A stretch of 64,000 bases of DNA from Austropuccinia psidii (GCA_023105745.1 JALGQZ010000004.1:38082437-38146436); one strand, 5' to 3'. Shown: positions 36,460 to 48,332, counted from the first letter of the stretch. Notes: generated from the letters alone by a model not told the origin. A program made the numbers and translations.

Positions 36460-38485
36460 AGACCCATATTGGGTAACCCCCTCTGAGCAATTATGAACCC
36501 CACGTTTTTAATGCAATACTTTTCGCCTCATTTATCTGAAAATCCAATTTGATATAAGACATAAAGAGGGCCTTTGGATTGACCAGTAATAAGTGCTAGA
36601 TAAAACCCTTTACATCAATATAACCCATCGCTCAGACCTCCTTCACATTTTAAATCTTGGTGATACCTTTAATAATTAAGTAATGGCAAATATTTCATTA
36701 TTAAATTTATTTTAAGTATTATATTTAAGAATCCATTTGATCCACTTTACAATGAAAACTTCACATTTGAAACTGTAACATAGATTATCATATGGCACCA
36801 TTGAATCCATGAAGTAACTATTTTCTTGGTGAGGAGGCCAACGATTCTTTAAATATTTAAAATCGGGTCCCTTTCTTTGGAATATCCATTAATGAGATTT
36901 TAAGTAATTTTTATATGAATTTATTGGCCTGGGAAAATTAAGATGGAAAATTAATCATGGGATAATGGAATATATAGGCAAAAGGGCGTGACAGATAAAT
37001 GAAAAAGCTAATTATTAGGCTTATTATTCACAGGAGGAATTTAGAGGTCTCCCTTTTCAGAGATATTAGTAATTATTGGCGATTCAGTCTTAGTATCACA
37101 GATTTGGAACCTGAGGTGGTAAGCAGACTCAAAGTCTTCATGTGAAATTGGATAAGACTATCAATACCAGATTTTGGTAGCTGCTCGAGGTTCAACAAAA
37201 AAGAACTACTTAAAGGTATTAATTTGGGAGAAATAAGAAATGTAAAATCTTGATAAACAAGTCATTATTGAGATCTGTTGCGTCGCTGTTCATAACTTCC
37301 TCTCGAGTCATTATTAATCTCCAAATGTAAATATGTTGGTATTTCTCTTCTCCTTCCGTAAAATCCCTGAAATAGGCTTTGCTTCTCCAAAACACACACC
37401 CCTTATGTTCCCAGGGACTTCTTTGTTATAATCATCTTGGCTAGATAGCTGAAAAACAAAAAAGCCAAAAAGTTCAACTAACCCGACTCACTTATTAGCC
37501 GCATTTTATGCAAATAGACAGACTACCCTTAATCATAATGGGGGTAAATCAAGTATTGATAGAATATGATCACTATTGCTATGGTAACAAGTAACTTCTG
37601 ATATATGCCGGAGGTGGACGAATTGGTTATGTGTTGGTTGTTTTTCCCATTCTAAATATCACTATTGATCTTATTCTCATTTCATTTTTACAACCCAACT
37701 CATGAACCAAAATATTTATTTCAGCTTAATGTATCACAGCGCCTTTTAGAAATTATTTTAAAACTAACTCAGATATCTCGAGGTTTTTGAAGCAAATTTT
37801 GTCAGTTAACCCTGAGCACGTATTTCATTCTAGATATTGAAATTTTTCTCTTTATAAACAAGTACATTGATAAGCGCTTAAAGAAGCGCCTGAGGTGGTA
37901 TATAATAGATTAATTTTCGATATGAGAAAGATCTCTGACTTAATGAACCTCAAAATATAAGACAATGATAAAAAAAATGAAGCCAATCCTCTTATCTAGT
38001 ACTATGTTACCCTTTCACAGGAATCTATTTTATATCACAAAGCTCTTGGAGGAATGTCAACCTGACTTGATATACCTTGGAATAACTGGGGAATAATATG
38101 ATTCAGAATTATGAATGATAGTCATCATTGCATAAGAAGAATATTCATTCTTTCATGTGATTTCTTCGGTTTTATTTTTGACTGAAAAAGAAAAATAGTA
38201 CAATTTCAAACTATATATTCCATTCAAAACCACATGAAAGTTCCTTTATTACTGAAATACCATTGTTTCTTTTTTATTTATCAGGGAATTAGAAACTAAC
38301 AGACATTGTCCTGTTATAAAATCTGTTTCATGTGGAAGTAGAACATGCTAATGGGGGGCCCTTAATAAAAAAAAGTATCCCCTCAAAGCTGTGAATGTTT
38401 CTTTAAAACTAAAGGCTCTTATGAAGGTTTTATCACATTTTCTAAACTTGAGATATATAAATTCAAGGACCTAAAGCCAAATTTC

Positions 38486-39623
38486 TTTCAGCCTGTGACT
38501 CAAAACCAGAGCACAAGCATGAAAGCCAAAATCCCATAAAACCAATGGTACAGTAAAAACCACCAAAGAATAGAGCTTTTCCAAACCAGCTCAAAATTTA
38601 TCAAAAGAAAGAAGAAACTCACTTCTTTCCAAATATAAAAGTCCCATAATCATGGAGAAGAGAATAACAAATTTATTAAAGCTAAAAGAGATTACTGAGT
38701 AAAAACCCTACTTTTTACCCCTCATGTAAAGTTGAGGGAAGGGAACAAAACCCCATCAAATTGGTGTTCAAACTAAAGCTCTCAGTCTGGAATCTCTGAT
38801 GGTACTAGCCAAACTCAGCTAGAATCAAAACTAGAGAAGATATGGCTGAATTGAATGCTAATAAGGGTGAATCAAATATTCACCTCTCATCTAACTTCTA
38901 CAATCCTGGTGTGAGATACCTAAAAGTGTGGTAATTTTGAAAAGAAAAAAATCAGGAATATCTGATGGTGCCATTATTTTCCCATAACTCATCTATAACC
39001 AAATTCATGGAGCAAGCAATTTTCATACAGGATTTGAGAAAAATCCTTATTTGGATAATGGGAATTAAACCTGGTATACCTTGCCATATCCACTGGTGCC
39101 CATATTAAATGGGGTACCATTGTGTAAGCCTCATCCAGGGCTATGCAGTGAACCAAAATTGTGTTCAATAGCTTGAAAACTGACAAATCTATGGCAGGAG
39201 CAAATTTAAGATCCCACAGTTGGTCAAATACATTTTTAATGTGGGATACCTTCCCATATACTGTAATATGAGGCGCCAATTAGACAATAGCCTATCTTTA
39301 TCCTTTGATATCTCATAGCTTGTTCAATACTGGTATCTCACACTGGTTCTGTACGGCATTCTGAAAAGAATACACGTAAGAAGAGGCCTGTTTTCTCTCC
39401 AGATGAATATTTTCACCCTTTATTGGTAAAAGCTGCCTACATGTGGTTTTAAAACAACACCTGAACCCAATAAAGGATATACAGGCTCTGTGAACACCAC
39501 AAGCCAGTTCTTGGAAGTGAAAAATCTTCATTTTCTCCCCATTGAATTGTCTGGAGGACCTTTTCACACATTTTCAGGAAAAAAAAGGGACTTTTCCCTT
39601 TCCAAAAGAGAAATCCCCATCCT
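38486..39623 (+). mobile_element. F2-like LTR, right arm, truncated
   Basis: Reverse complement of F2 LTR sequence, from the terminus CTGAAA at 38486 outward through CACAAGCATGAAAGCC and TTTTACCAATAAAGGGTG (minus). It stops where the F3-related LTR begins at 39624. The outer end is not seen again in this window. Confidence 0.75.
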
Positions 39624-41527
39624 TGTGAGCCTGAGAGGTATTTTCATATACCCAAAAGACGACAAATAACAAAATGAGATACAAATATAAATAAAATGAA
39701 TTTATTGATATTATCAAAATAAAAATTTAAATATAAATACAAACTTATATACAAACATAAGAATTTAATTATAATTTAAAATAAAAATTTCATTAAATTT
39801 GAAAATTATGAAAATACATCTTTACTCGAAAAAATTAAGTAAAAATGAATTTTTAATGAAATTAATAAAATTGAAATATTTTTGGTAAAAACTTACATAA
39901 TAGATATTAAAACCTTTTATCTAATAAATAAACATAAGAAAATCACTACACCATTGGATTCTTTATAAAAAATAAGATGGGGTCACCTCTGAGTAAAATT
40001 TCTGTAACTCAACCCTAAATAAGCTTAACTTAAGTTTTTAGTATTTTCTGTACAAAATTTGAAAATCCTCAAAACATTAATTTAATTAAGAACACAGTTG
40101 GTGTTAACCATCAATTTTTGTGTTGAAATTGAGGTGTTGTGTGTAGTTTAGAAGATATGAGCAATTGAAGTAGTTTCAATTAAAATATCAAAATGTGTGG
40201 GTTCATTACTTAAGTGAACTGTAATTTACATATGAGGTATCAATTATTACAGTTGTGTACTGTAAGAACTCAAATGAATTTTATGTGTAAATTACAAGTG
40301 TATTACATGATGAGGAATTAAAAAAAACAAGTAGGAAAGATTAATTCTGGGGGGGAAAGGTACTCTAGCTCCAAGGGGGAGCCAGATCCCCAAAACCCTT
40401 GCTGACAGGCATGGGATGTCAAAGTCCATGCAAAGGTTCATCACTTTTGGCCTGTAATGGAGTCATTGGGTCTGTGTCTGAATTGATGAGGAGGTTTTGA
40501 TATAAACCAAGGTAGTTATAACTGTCAACCTTGCCAAGAGGGTAAAACTACCCTTAAGTTTAAAGGTGATGAGGTTTTAATACCAACCAGGGGAGTTTTA
40601 ACTGTTTCCAAGAGGGTAAAGCTGCCCTGAAGTTAAAAAGATCTTAGCAAAAATAGTTTTAACTGGCTTCTACATCTCTTACACACATTCTGACGTGTTT
40701 TGGAGGCTCTAGACCAGGTATTACTACAGTAATGGCTGATTTCACAGTCTAATATGCCTAAAAATAGCCAAAAATGGCCAAAATCAGCTCTTTTTGGTCT
40801 AAACCAGGGGTAAATGATGCCATAATTGGCTTTTCTGTTGTCAGAGGTTTTCCACGACTGGAAAGAGTAAGTTTTACTTTTGTAGTAAGAAAATTGATGG
40901 CTATAAAAGAATGTCTTCTTTGCCCCACTTTTCTCTTCATGTTAGAATCTTTTCCTTTTATATTTAGTTTAAACATGGTAAAAACAATCAATAAAAGATT
41001 ACAACCATCCTTTTTATATCATTTTAAACCTTTTTAACCATGTGAAAAAATCATTATAATCATTGTTTGTAACTCTTATAATCTTTTTTACCCCTTGAAC
41101 CACCCCATAAGTGAATTAAAGCATCTTTAATCACTGTTAGCTTTGTCACTTTGTTTCCAAATTGACTCTGGTCACTTTTGGGAGTGTTTTCTCATTAAAT
41201 ATCTATTAAAAGAATTTGTTCTTTAATTAATTGCTTTCAGTTCTTCTCTCAATTAATTCCAATTGAAATTTCTCTTGAAGGAATTTCTTTTGTAGCCTTC
41301 AATATCTCTTGTAAAGTATTTTTGGATAAATTTTTATTGTTGGTAAAACAATAAATATTTATAATATTATTGTTTTATACTTATAAAGTTAAAAATATTA
41401 AAATTAGCGTTTTTTCTCTTAAAAATACTATTTTGTACCATTTTTTAATCATCTTTTACCTTATACAAATTTTGAGCACAGGAAAAGTACTGGATTTTTA
41501 ATCGAATTTTCATATCCACACCTTACA
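39624..41527 (+). mobile_element. F3-related 5' LTR (diverged subfamily)
   Basis: 1904 bp, starting TGTGAGCCTGAGAGG and ending CACCTTACA. Termini and length match F3 (TGTGAGCC...CTTACA, about 1.9 kb), but the body is strongly diverged. A tRNA-like primer site follows two bases later and a gag pseudogene lies beyond it, so this is the 5' LTR of a plus-strand element. It interrupts the F2-like LTR ending at 39623. The small overlapping ORFs at 40758-41037 lie inside the LTR and are not credible genes. Confidence 0.75.
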
Positions 41528-41529
41528 TT

Positions 41530-41545
41530 TGGGGGCTCAGCTATG
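41530..41545 (+). promoter_or_regulatory. Primer-binding site of the F3-related element
   Basis: TGGGGGCTCAGCTATG sits two bases after the LTR end CTTACA. Its first nine bases, TGGGGGCTC, equal those of the proline-tRNA site of murine leukaemia virus as I recall it. Later bases differ, so the cognate tRNA is unproven. Confidence 0.6.
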
Positions 41546-41726
41546 ATATTTTACCTGTGAAATGAACTTTTACTCTTTTTAAATCTTTTTTCTTATATTG
41601 AAATATTCAAAAACATATAAAAAATGCTTATAATCCAAAAAATCCATAAAAAATAATTTTTTTCACATGATAAGTGAGGCTTTATTTTGAATTTCTCTTA
41701 TGAAAAATCTTGTTTTACTTCATTGA

Positions 41727-43709
41727 TTGGCTTTTTCATTGATTGCAGTGTCTAACAATGTGGTAAGACAAGAAAATATTGAAACAGCCTCAACAGTGAG
41801 CATTATACCTGCAAGTACTGTGAATTCTGACCATAATAGTACAGTTATTATAGCTCAGAATAATCAACCAGAACCAATTTCTTCTGAATTAATTAACTGG
41901 GATATAAGTAATAACCTTCAGAATGCACAGGATTTGGTAAAGAGTAGGTTTTTTGATGGAAAATTCCTATTTTAAGCTTTTTAATCATAAAATATGCCTC
42001 CAAGAAGATCAGGAGCCAGCTATAACCTCTCAAGCAGCTCCCAAAAAAGGTCATAGACTTGATTATGGCAGAATCCAATCAGTTACAGAAGGACAAGGGT
42101 CATTTGATGACTTCCAAAATAGTAAATTATGTCATTATGAAGCTGATAATACTTTTTTACCTTCAAACCAAGCTGACACTGCCACATGAAGCCTCAGTGG
42201 ACATATAAAAAGCCAGCCAGAAGGCTTACAACAATGCATTTCAGCACAAAGAGTACCTGATCTTTGCAGATCTGCGGAACAACTGCATGGATTCTTACCT
42301 TATTGTGAGAAAATTCCTGGGCCATCCCAACACTTGCAAGTTACTCAATGGATGGAATCAATTGATGGAAAATAAGATCATGATGCTTTTAACAGCAGCA
42401 TGGAGGGAAAACAACCCACCACCACCCAAGAAATTTCCAAAAACAGCCCAAGTAGCCAGAAGCAGCCATTCCAATGTGAAAAATCAGCCACAAGCTCAGA
42501 ACATGGGAAAAGGCAGAGCACCAGCCACAAAGCCTTACAGCCAGGGTTATAGAATCCCAAAGATTCAGCAGAATGACATGGAAAATGTATGTCAGATGGC
42601 CAGAAAAATGATGGAATTACAGAACAAGGAGGAAGCCAGATTAAAATATCAAAAATGATTTCTGAAATTTTTGATTCTATCCCAGAGTTTTATGAAGCTA
42701 TAAATGACATAAAAAGTCATGTTTCTGATCAAAATTCATCCATTTGTAAAAATCTTAAGATAAACAACTCAAGTCTGAGCCAAATAAATGAAACACTTAT
42801 GTGTTTTGAGAAAGTTTTGTGAACAATTAAGACTTCTAATAATTAAAATTCTTTTGGCAATAACATAAATGAACAATCTGCCATTATCAAAAAATTAACA
42901 GACAAATACTCTAAATTCAATATTGATGACATAGTTGAAACAAGAATTAAAAAGCCATAAATATTATCAAGACAGATAACAAGAAAGTGCTTGATGACAT
43001 TTCAAATTCATTTACTGAAGTAAAGACATATACAATTTCCTTGAAAAAGTGCTTTGATGCTCCACAAGAAGAAATATCAAAATTTACAATGAAATTTAAT
43101 CAAGTCACTTCTGATAATACAATACACACAGAGTTATGGAAAGAACTGACACATAAAGAAGACATTTATAAAATTGAAGTAATAAATTTAATACACGCCT
43201 TCCAACATGAATTCAGAAATTCCCAAAGGTGTAGCAACAGTAAAATGAATTATATTGAACAGATAGTGATCACCTCACCAAGAATATCCACACCTCTGGA
43301 TCAAAATGAGGGTAGAGGAATTCCCAATCCACAAGTATTGGATGCTGAAAATTTACAGTTAAAAAGTGAATTTTCCACTTCTTTTCATAACTTTGAACCA
43401 TGAATGGGCAAAGCACTTTTAAAAGAAGTACCAAAAATTAAAGAATGGGCTCACTTCAGTGGTGAAGAAGAATATGACCATGGGGGATTCATCAGAGGTA
43501 TTGACATGATTACAGAAGAGTTTGAATTACCAGACACATTGGTAACAGAACAATTTAACACCTTGTTTACCAGATCAGCCCACAGAGGGTATATCAAATT
43601 AAGACAAGCACATGAACACCAAAGCTGGACTTTTTGGAAAAGGCAAATTATCAACAAATAGGCCAATGATACTTGGACCTTCAAAGTGGAAACAACCTTT
43701 GAATCTTCC
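41727..43709 (+). pseudogene. gag pseudogene of the F3-related element
   Basis: Six overlapping open pieces (41727-41975, 41953-42189, 42287-42658, 42589-42822, 42987-43403, 43404-43661) give one broken gag of about 660 codons. The middle is Gln/Lys/Asn-rich and likely helical (DDISNSFTEVKTY...). The last piece, with EWAHFSGEEEYDHGGFIRGID and SWTFWKRQIINK, corresponds to WPKFLGTGEYDH and WPWWKSQMIQK in the F2 capsid. Stops at about 42187, 42656 and 43401 and frameshifts disable it. It ends at the F3 LTR inserted at 43710, and no pol of this element lies in the window. Confidence 0.75.
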
Positions 43710-44790
43710 TGTAAGATGTGTCTATGAGACTGTTGATAATATTACTATTAATCAACAGTACTATGACTGTTCTCATGAAATATAATAATAAAATTATTAT
43801 AATGACAATCGAATGATTATTTCTTTTACTTGTGATACACTACTAGTAATTATAACAGTAAGCAGTAATTGCCTACTAGAACCAATTGCAAGAAGTATTT
43901 AATAATAAAACTTCTTTTGTTCAAATAATAAAATTATTTTGATATATAATTATCTTATGTAAGAATAATTATAAAGATAATTCTTGAAGAAAACAATTAC
44001 TAGAGAAAAACTTCAAGAATTAAGATAAATCACTCACTAATACTCCAAAGAACCTATCAACGATAAAAGTAGAGAAATTTGACTGGTAATTGTGGATTTA
44101 AGGGATCAAAAATGGATATATAACAGTATTACAGCAATATATAGTTGATTTGTATGATTTCAAGTCTTTCTGATTGATTTTGAAAGAAGAAAATACTTAA
44201 GAAAAATCTCCAACTAATACTCACTTGTTGGTAATATAGGTATAATAGAATAATATGATGCTCTGGAAAAAACAGCAAAAGGAGGCCTCTTTTAAGTCTA
44301 AAAAAAGCTCAAAGGTGCATGCCATGGTGCAAACTGAAAATAAATTGAGTGAGAAAACAATAACCCTTTTTTGATTATTGATTGCATCATCTGTTGTCAT
44401 GTAAGATTATCATAATTACTTAATTGGTCCTTTTACGTGACTACCAACCCATTTATGGTTAAGAATAAAAGGAGTAACAACTGTAAATCTTGTTTCATTC
44501 CAAAACAATCATTGATTTCTCAAAGATATCAATGTTATTCTAAATTTCATTACAGAGTATATTTTCCGTGAATTTTTAAATATTCATTATTTCACATGTG
44601 ATCATCAAAATGGGCTGTAAGGAAAACTTTTAATTTTACTTATGAAAGTATAATTCTTTGTGGCTTTTATATGAATTATAAAGTTCTTAATTGGTTCTGA
44701 AGGTTTCAGAAAGATTCATTAAGAATTGTATTGTGAATGAATTTTTGGAGTTTGTACCTCATTTCTACATATAATTGAAAATAGTAGTAT
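43710..44790 (-). mobile_element. F3 LTR fragment interrupted by the F2 element
   Basis: It starts TGTAAGATGTGTCTATGAGAC and follows the F3 LTR for about 1.08 kb (true orientation minus). It stops exactly at the F2 terminus TGTCAG at 44791. The missing part should continue beyond the F2 5' LTR, right of the window. The five bases before the break, AGTAT, are the expected F2 target duplication. Confidence 0.75.
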
Positions 44791-46225
44791 TGTCAGGTTG
44801 AGTCTATGATGAAGCAGTAATTAGGCTATTTACAACTTTAACTATGACTGTGACACGTGATAAAAGATATAAAATAAGATTTTTCATGAAGAAATAAGGG
44901 TTCATAATAAAATTAAAGGGCTTTACTATTATAGAAGAGTGGCAGTGAGCGCTGTTGAAAGGCCTGGGTGCAGTTTTACCTGTTGGATTACAATAACAAA
45001 GACTACAATAATTAAGATTATAATGATACCTGATTATTTTCTAAGAGTATAAATGTTTTTGACAGTTGTACTACGTAGGAATTCAAGAGCAGGATGTGGA
45101 AAGCTTTTCTGGCTGTGAAAAGCCCTCCTTTTATCCTGAAATGGTGTGGAAAGGGTACTAGACCTTTCCATGTAGAGGAAGTGAAGATTTTTCACTCTCT
45201 GAGACAGGCTTGTGGTTTTCAAGGACCTGTATAGCCTGTATTGGGCTCACATGTGGTTTTGAAACCACATCTGGCCAGTTTTCACCAATACAGGGTGAAT
45301 ATTTTCATCTGGGGACTCCATAGCCCTCTTCTGACATGTATGACATGTAGAATGCTGTACAGAAACGGTATGGGACCCCAGTAATTACTGAATTATGAGG
45401 TATTGAAGTATAAACATGCTTCCTTGTCTGTTTCATACCTCATAATCATGGTTATGGGATATTATCCCATGGTAAGAGTGTATTGGACAAAATGTGGGAT
45501 TTAGACCTTAAAACAGCCATAAATTTGGCAGTTTTTGAGATATCAACCTCAAAATTGGATCCGTGTAGTCCTGTATTTGTTCTTCACAATTGTACCTTAT
45601 TTGATATGGTTATCATTGAATATGACAAAGTTATCCCATGTACAAGATTTTTTGTACATATGTGTGTTTTGGGAAAAAGCTGTATTGGGCTTGTTTGCCC
45701 CATAACCTTTGTTCTAGTTGAGATATGAGGAAATTAATGGAACCATCAGGTAGCCCTGATTGTGTTATTTCCGGAAAGACCCCACTTAAGGTATCTCACA
45801 CTAAAACTGTCGAAGTTAGATGAGAGGTGAATGTTTTGTTCACCCTTATTTTGCCTGAATTTGACCATGACTTCTATAATACTGGTGCTAGCTCAGTTTG
45901 GCTGGTACCATTTTATTTCCCTGACTTGGAGCTTCATTTTGCATACCCATTTGATGGGGTTAAGCCTCTTACTCTGTATTTCAGATGAGAGGTTAAAATT
46001 AAGGTTTATGCTCAGCAATAACTTTGAGCATGGATAAATTTTTTATTCTTTGTCCTATGATGATGGGACTTGTATATCCTTCAAGGGGTGAGTTTCCTCT
46101 TTAGTTTGAGACCTTTTGAGCTAATTTGGCTCAGCTCCATGTTTTGGTGGTATCTTGGCTATACCATTGGTTTATGGTATTTTGGCTGTCATGCTCGTGC
46201 TCTGGTTTTGAGTCACAGGCTGACA
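44791..46225 (-). mobile_element. F2 3' LTR
   Basis: 1435 bp with a perfect 6-bp terminal inverted repeat TGTCAG...CTGACA. It aligns with 63107-64000 and with the solo LTR at 13885. It holds motifs also found in the F1 LTR, such as CTGTACAG (45353) and TGTATTGG (several places). The plus-strand ORFs at 45483-46252 lie inside it and are not genes. Confidence 0.93.
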
Positions 46226-46240
46226 TACCCTCCCTCTAAA
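46226..46240 (-). other. F2 polypurine tract
   Basis: The minus strand reads TAGAGGGAGGGTA directly before the 3' LTR, a typical plus-strand primer site. Confidence 0.65.
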
Positions 46241-46246
46241 AAAGGT

Positions 46247-46813
46247 TCATAATTGATGACACTGTTCAGTCCTCCTAGAGGCTCTGAATATGCTTAAATG
46301 AAGGTTCCCATCTGGTATGGTATCTTCTGCCAACCATTTGTCTTTATCAGCTGTTTGGTTCTTGAATCTGACTAAGTATTGTCTTTGATCCTTCCCATTA
46401 AGTCTGATCTTCCTGGCCCTGATCATTTTACTCACAGGTCCAGTGGAATCCTCCACTTTTACTATCTCTGGTGGTGTGCGGTTCTTCCTCCTGCAGGGGA
46501 ATTTTCCCTCCTCTGTTTGGAAGTATGGCTTGACTAAGTTTACTGGAAAGACTGGGTGCTTTCTGCAAAATTCCTCTGTAAGTTTGACTTCCACTGCATT
46601 CTTCCCTATCAACTTCATGATAGTGAAGGGCCCTACAAATGAGTCTCTCATTTTCTTAGGTCCTTTAAGATTATTAAAGTTCAGTGTAGACACTACCACC
46701 TGGTCCCCTTCCTTAAAGTCAGGTTCCATGTGTGTCTTGTCACACCTCTGCTTATTATATTCGTTTGCTTCAGCTATGCATTTGGCAGCTGTGTCACAAG
46801 CCCTCTTCCACAT
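46247..46813 (-). pseudogene. F2 integrase C terminus with chromodomain (3' part of split pol)
   Basis: About 189 codons stay open on the minus strand to the stop at 46247-46249. They contain the GPY/F module (FVGPFTIMKLIGKNAVEVKL, HPVFPVNLVKPY) and a chromodomain-like end (RKIRLNGKDQRQYLVRFKNQ, DKWLAEDTIPD, LHLSIFRASRR). This region binds DNA and chromatin during integration. It was separated from the catalytic core by the F1-B insertion at 46814; the upstream part resumes at 56969. No stop or frameshift is seen in this piece, so it was probably functional when F1-B landed. Confidence 0.88.
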
Positions 46814-47577
46814 TGTAACAACCACTCACCAGGGGTAAGGGTATTCATTAATACACCCACTCAAACACCTCAAATCAGCAGATCCACTATCTGCATCAGC
46901 ATTCAGTTTCAGAAATCTTCCTTGCTCAAACATGCATACAGCTTGGTACTTTGATACAGCCTGTCAACATCTGTACAGGTTGGATTCGCCCAATACAGTT
47001 TCAATACAGCAGTATGAAACTGTATGATCACTCAGATACACCACACCTCTTGTACAGGTTCCGTACAGCTGTACAGGACCTGTATTGGCCATACTCAATT
47101 CAATACTCAATGATTCTCATGAAAATTCCTCCTATGGATCAGGGCTGGTGATTCTCACATATACCAGCCCCTCTTTCTCCCCCCTGGGGACTTTTCCCCA
47201 GTTAATTAATTTAGTTTATTTATTATTTTATGAATATTATTATCCTTATTTTGGGTATTATATTTATTTAATATTAAGTTAGTCTTTTGCATTTCTCTCT
47301 TTGCCTGTACAGTAGGAGTTGGGTGGCCATATCCTTATTAACCCTTCTCTTTTCATTCTGACAGGTTGAAACAGTGGAGTTGGACTTGTTTGTGGTTGGC
47401 TCTTCTATTCTTTACTTTTATTTCTTTTGTTGCTGCTTTCTTATATTCTTTATTTTAGTAATTCATCTCTTTGCACTCTTAAGTGTATTCCTTTTTACCA
47501 TATCCTTGAGCCCTCCATAAGTGAGTGCCAGTTTACTGAGTTCCAGGCCCTCTTCACTTCAAACAGCCCCTGTGACA
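46814..47577 (+). mobile_element. F1-B 5' LTR
   Basis: 764 bp. Notable parts are TGTACAGG motifs (46972, 47051), the palindrome CTGTACAG (47069), TATA-like CATATACC (47158), a perfect 7-bp hairpin CTGGGGA-CTTT-TCCCCAG (47184-47201) and the self-primer AGTTAATTAATTTA (47200-47213), about 42 bp after the TATA-like box. This spacing suits a transcript starting with the primer sequence. Confidence 0.93.
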
Positions 47578-47592
47578 TTAAATTAATTAACT
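47578..47592 (+). promoter_or_regulatory. F1-B primer-binding site, self-priming type
   Basis: TTAAATTAATTAACT abuts the 5' LTR. Bases 47579-47592 are fully complementary to 47200-47213 in the LTR (14 pairs, and a G-U pair could extend it). There is no TGG start, so no ordinary tRNA primer. Tf1 of fission yeast primes in this way from the first bases of its own RNA. Confidence 0.65.
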
Positions 47593-48332
47593 CATATTTG
47601 ATTCTTTCTTTTCATTCATTTATATTCATTTCTCCCATTCATCAATTATGATCTTTCATGACTTATGATTCTTAATGATTATGATTTTCTCTCTCATCAA
47701 TTTTCATCTCATTCATTTCCTTTGTATGAAAATTGATTTTTTCTTCTTTCTTAATCATTGCTGACCATTTCATTCACTTCATTTTATTTTTAATCAAATC
47801 AAATTTTTCTGTGTTCCCATTCAGGCCTTATCTAGGAATTATTGATTGGTTTAATTGATTAAATTATTCATTGGGATTCATTGGGTTTATTGATTCAGCG
47901 ATTCAGGATTTTTTATTTGGATTGGATTGATTGACTTTGAATTCTCAAGATATTTTATTGATCCTCAAGAATTTATTTTGATTGTTGATTGATTTTGACT
48001 CATCAAGATGATTGAATTGATTTTTGAAGATTTTGAATTGATTTATTGATTCCTGAAGACCTTGATTTCATATTGAAGAGACTGATTTATTAATTGATTG
48101 ATTATTTATTGAATATTGATTTATTGTTGATTTACTCAAGATTATTGATATTTAATTTGATTTACTATTGATTATTGATTGAATTCATTGATTGCTTATT
48201 GAAGTTGATTTCACCGCAAGAATTGAATTGGTTCCTCAAGACTCATCAAGATTTTTATTGTGATTGATTTGGCCAAGTTTTGATTTCTGTTCTCAATACC
48301 ATCAAGTCTCTTTTATTCTACTTCTGTTAATA
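47593..48332 (+). other. F1-B leader
   Basis: Untranslated stretch between the primer site and gag. It is rich in TTGATTGA/ATTGATT repeats (about 47840-48260), as in F1-A (18380-18790). Packaging and dimer signals would lie here, but I cannot name one. Confidence 0.6.

Larger units (their letters stand above)
32945..39035 (-). repeat. Right arm of the large inverted repeat
   Basis: Reverse complement of 76-6810, with the same order of landmarks: F2-like LTR, GGGCCC run (38356), the GACTCGAGAGG block (about 37310), tRNA-Tyr pseudogene (36385), the 520-bp tandem pair (34440-35340) and tRNA relic (33194). It lacks the 650 bp seen at 1460-2110. Open frames here are short and unrelated to known proteins. 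Confidence 0.8.

Noticed and set aside
40758..41037. Opposed 77- and 87-residue frames
   Set aside because: Both are within the F3-related LTR and have no coding features.
46443..46838. 131-residue plus frame
   Set aside because: It is antisense to the well-supported F2 integrase C terminus and runs into the F1-B LTR.
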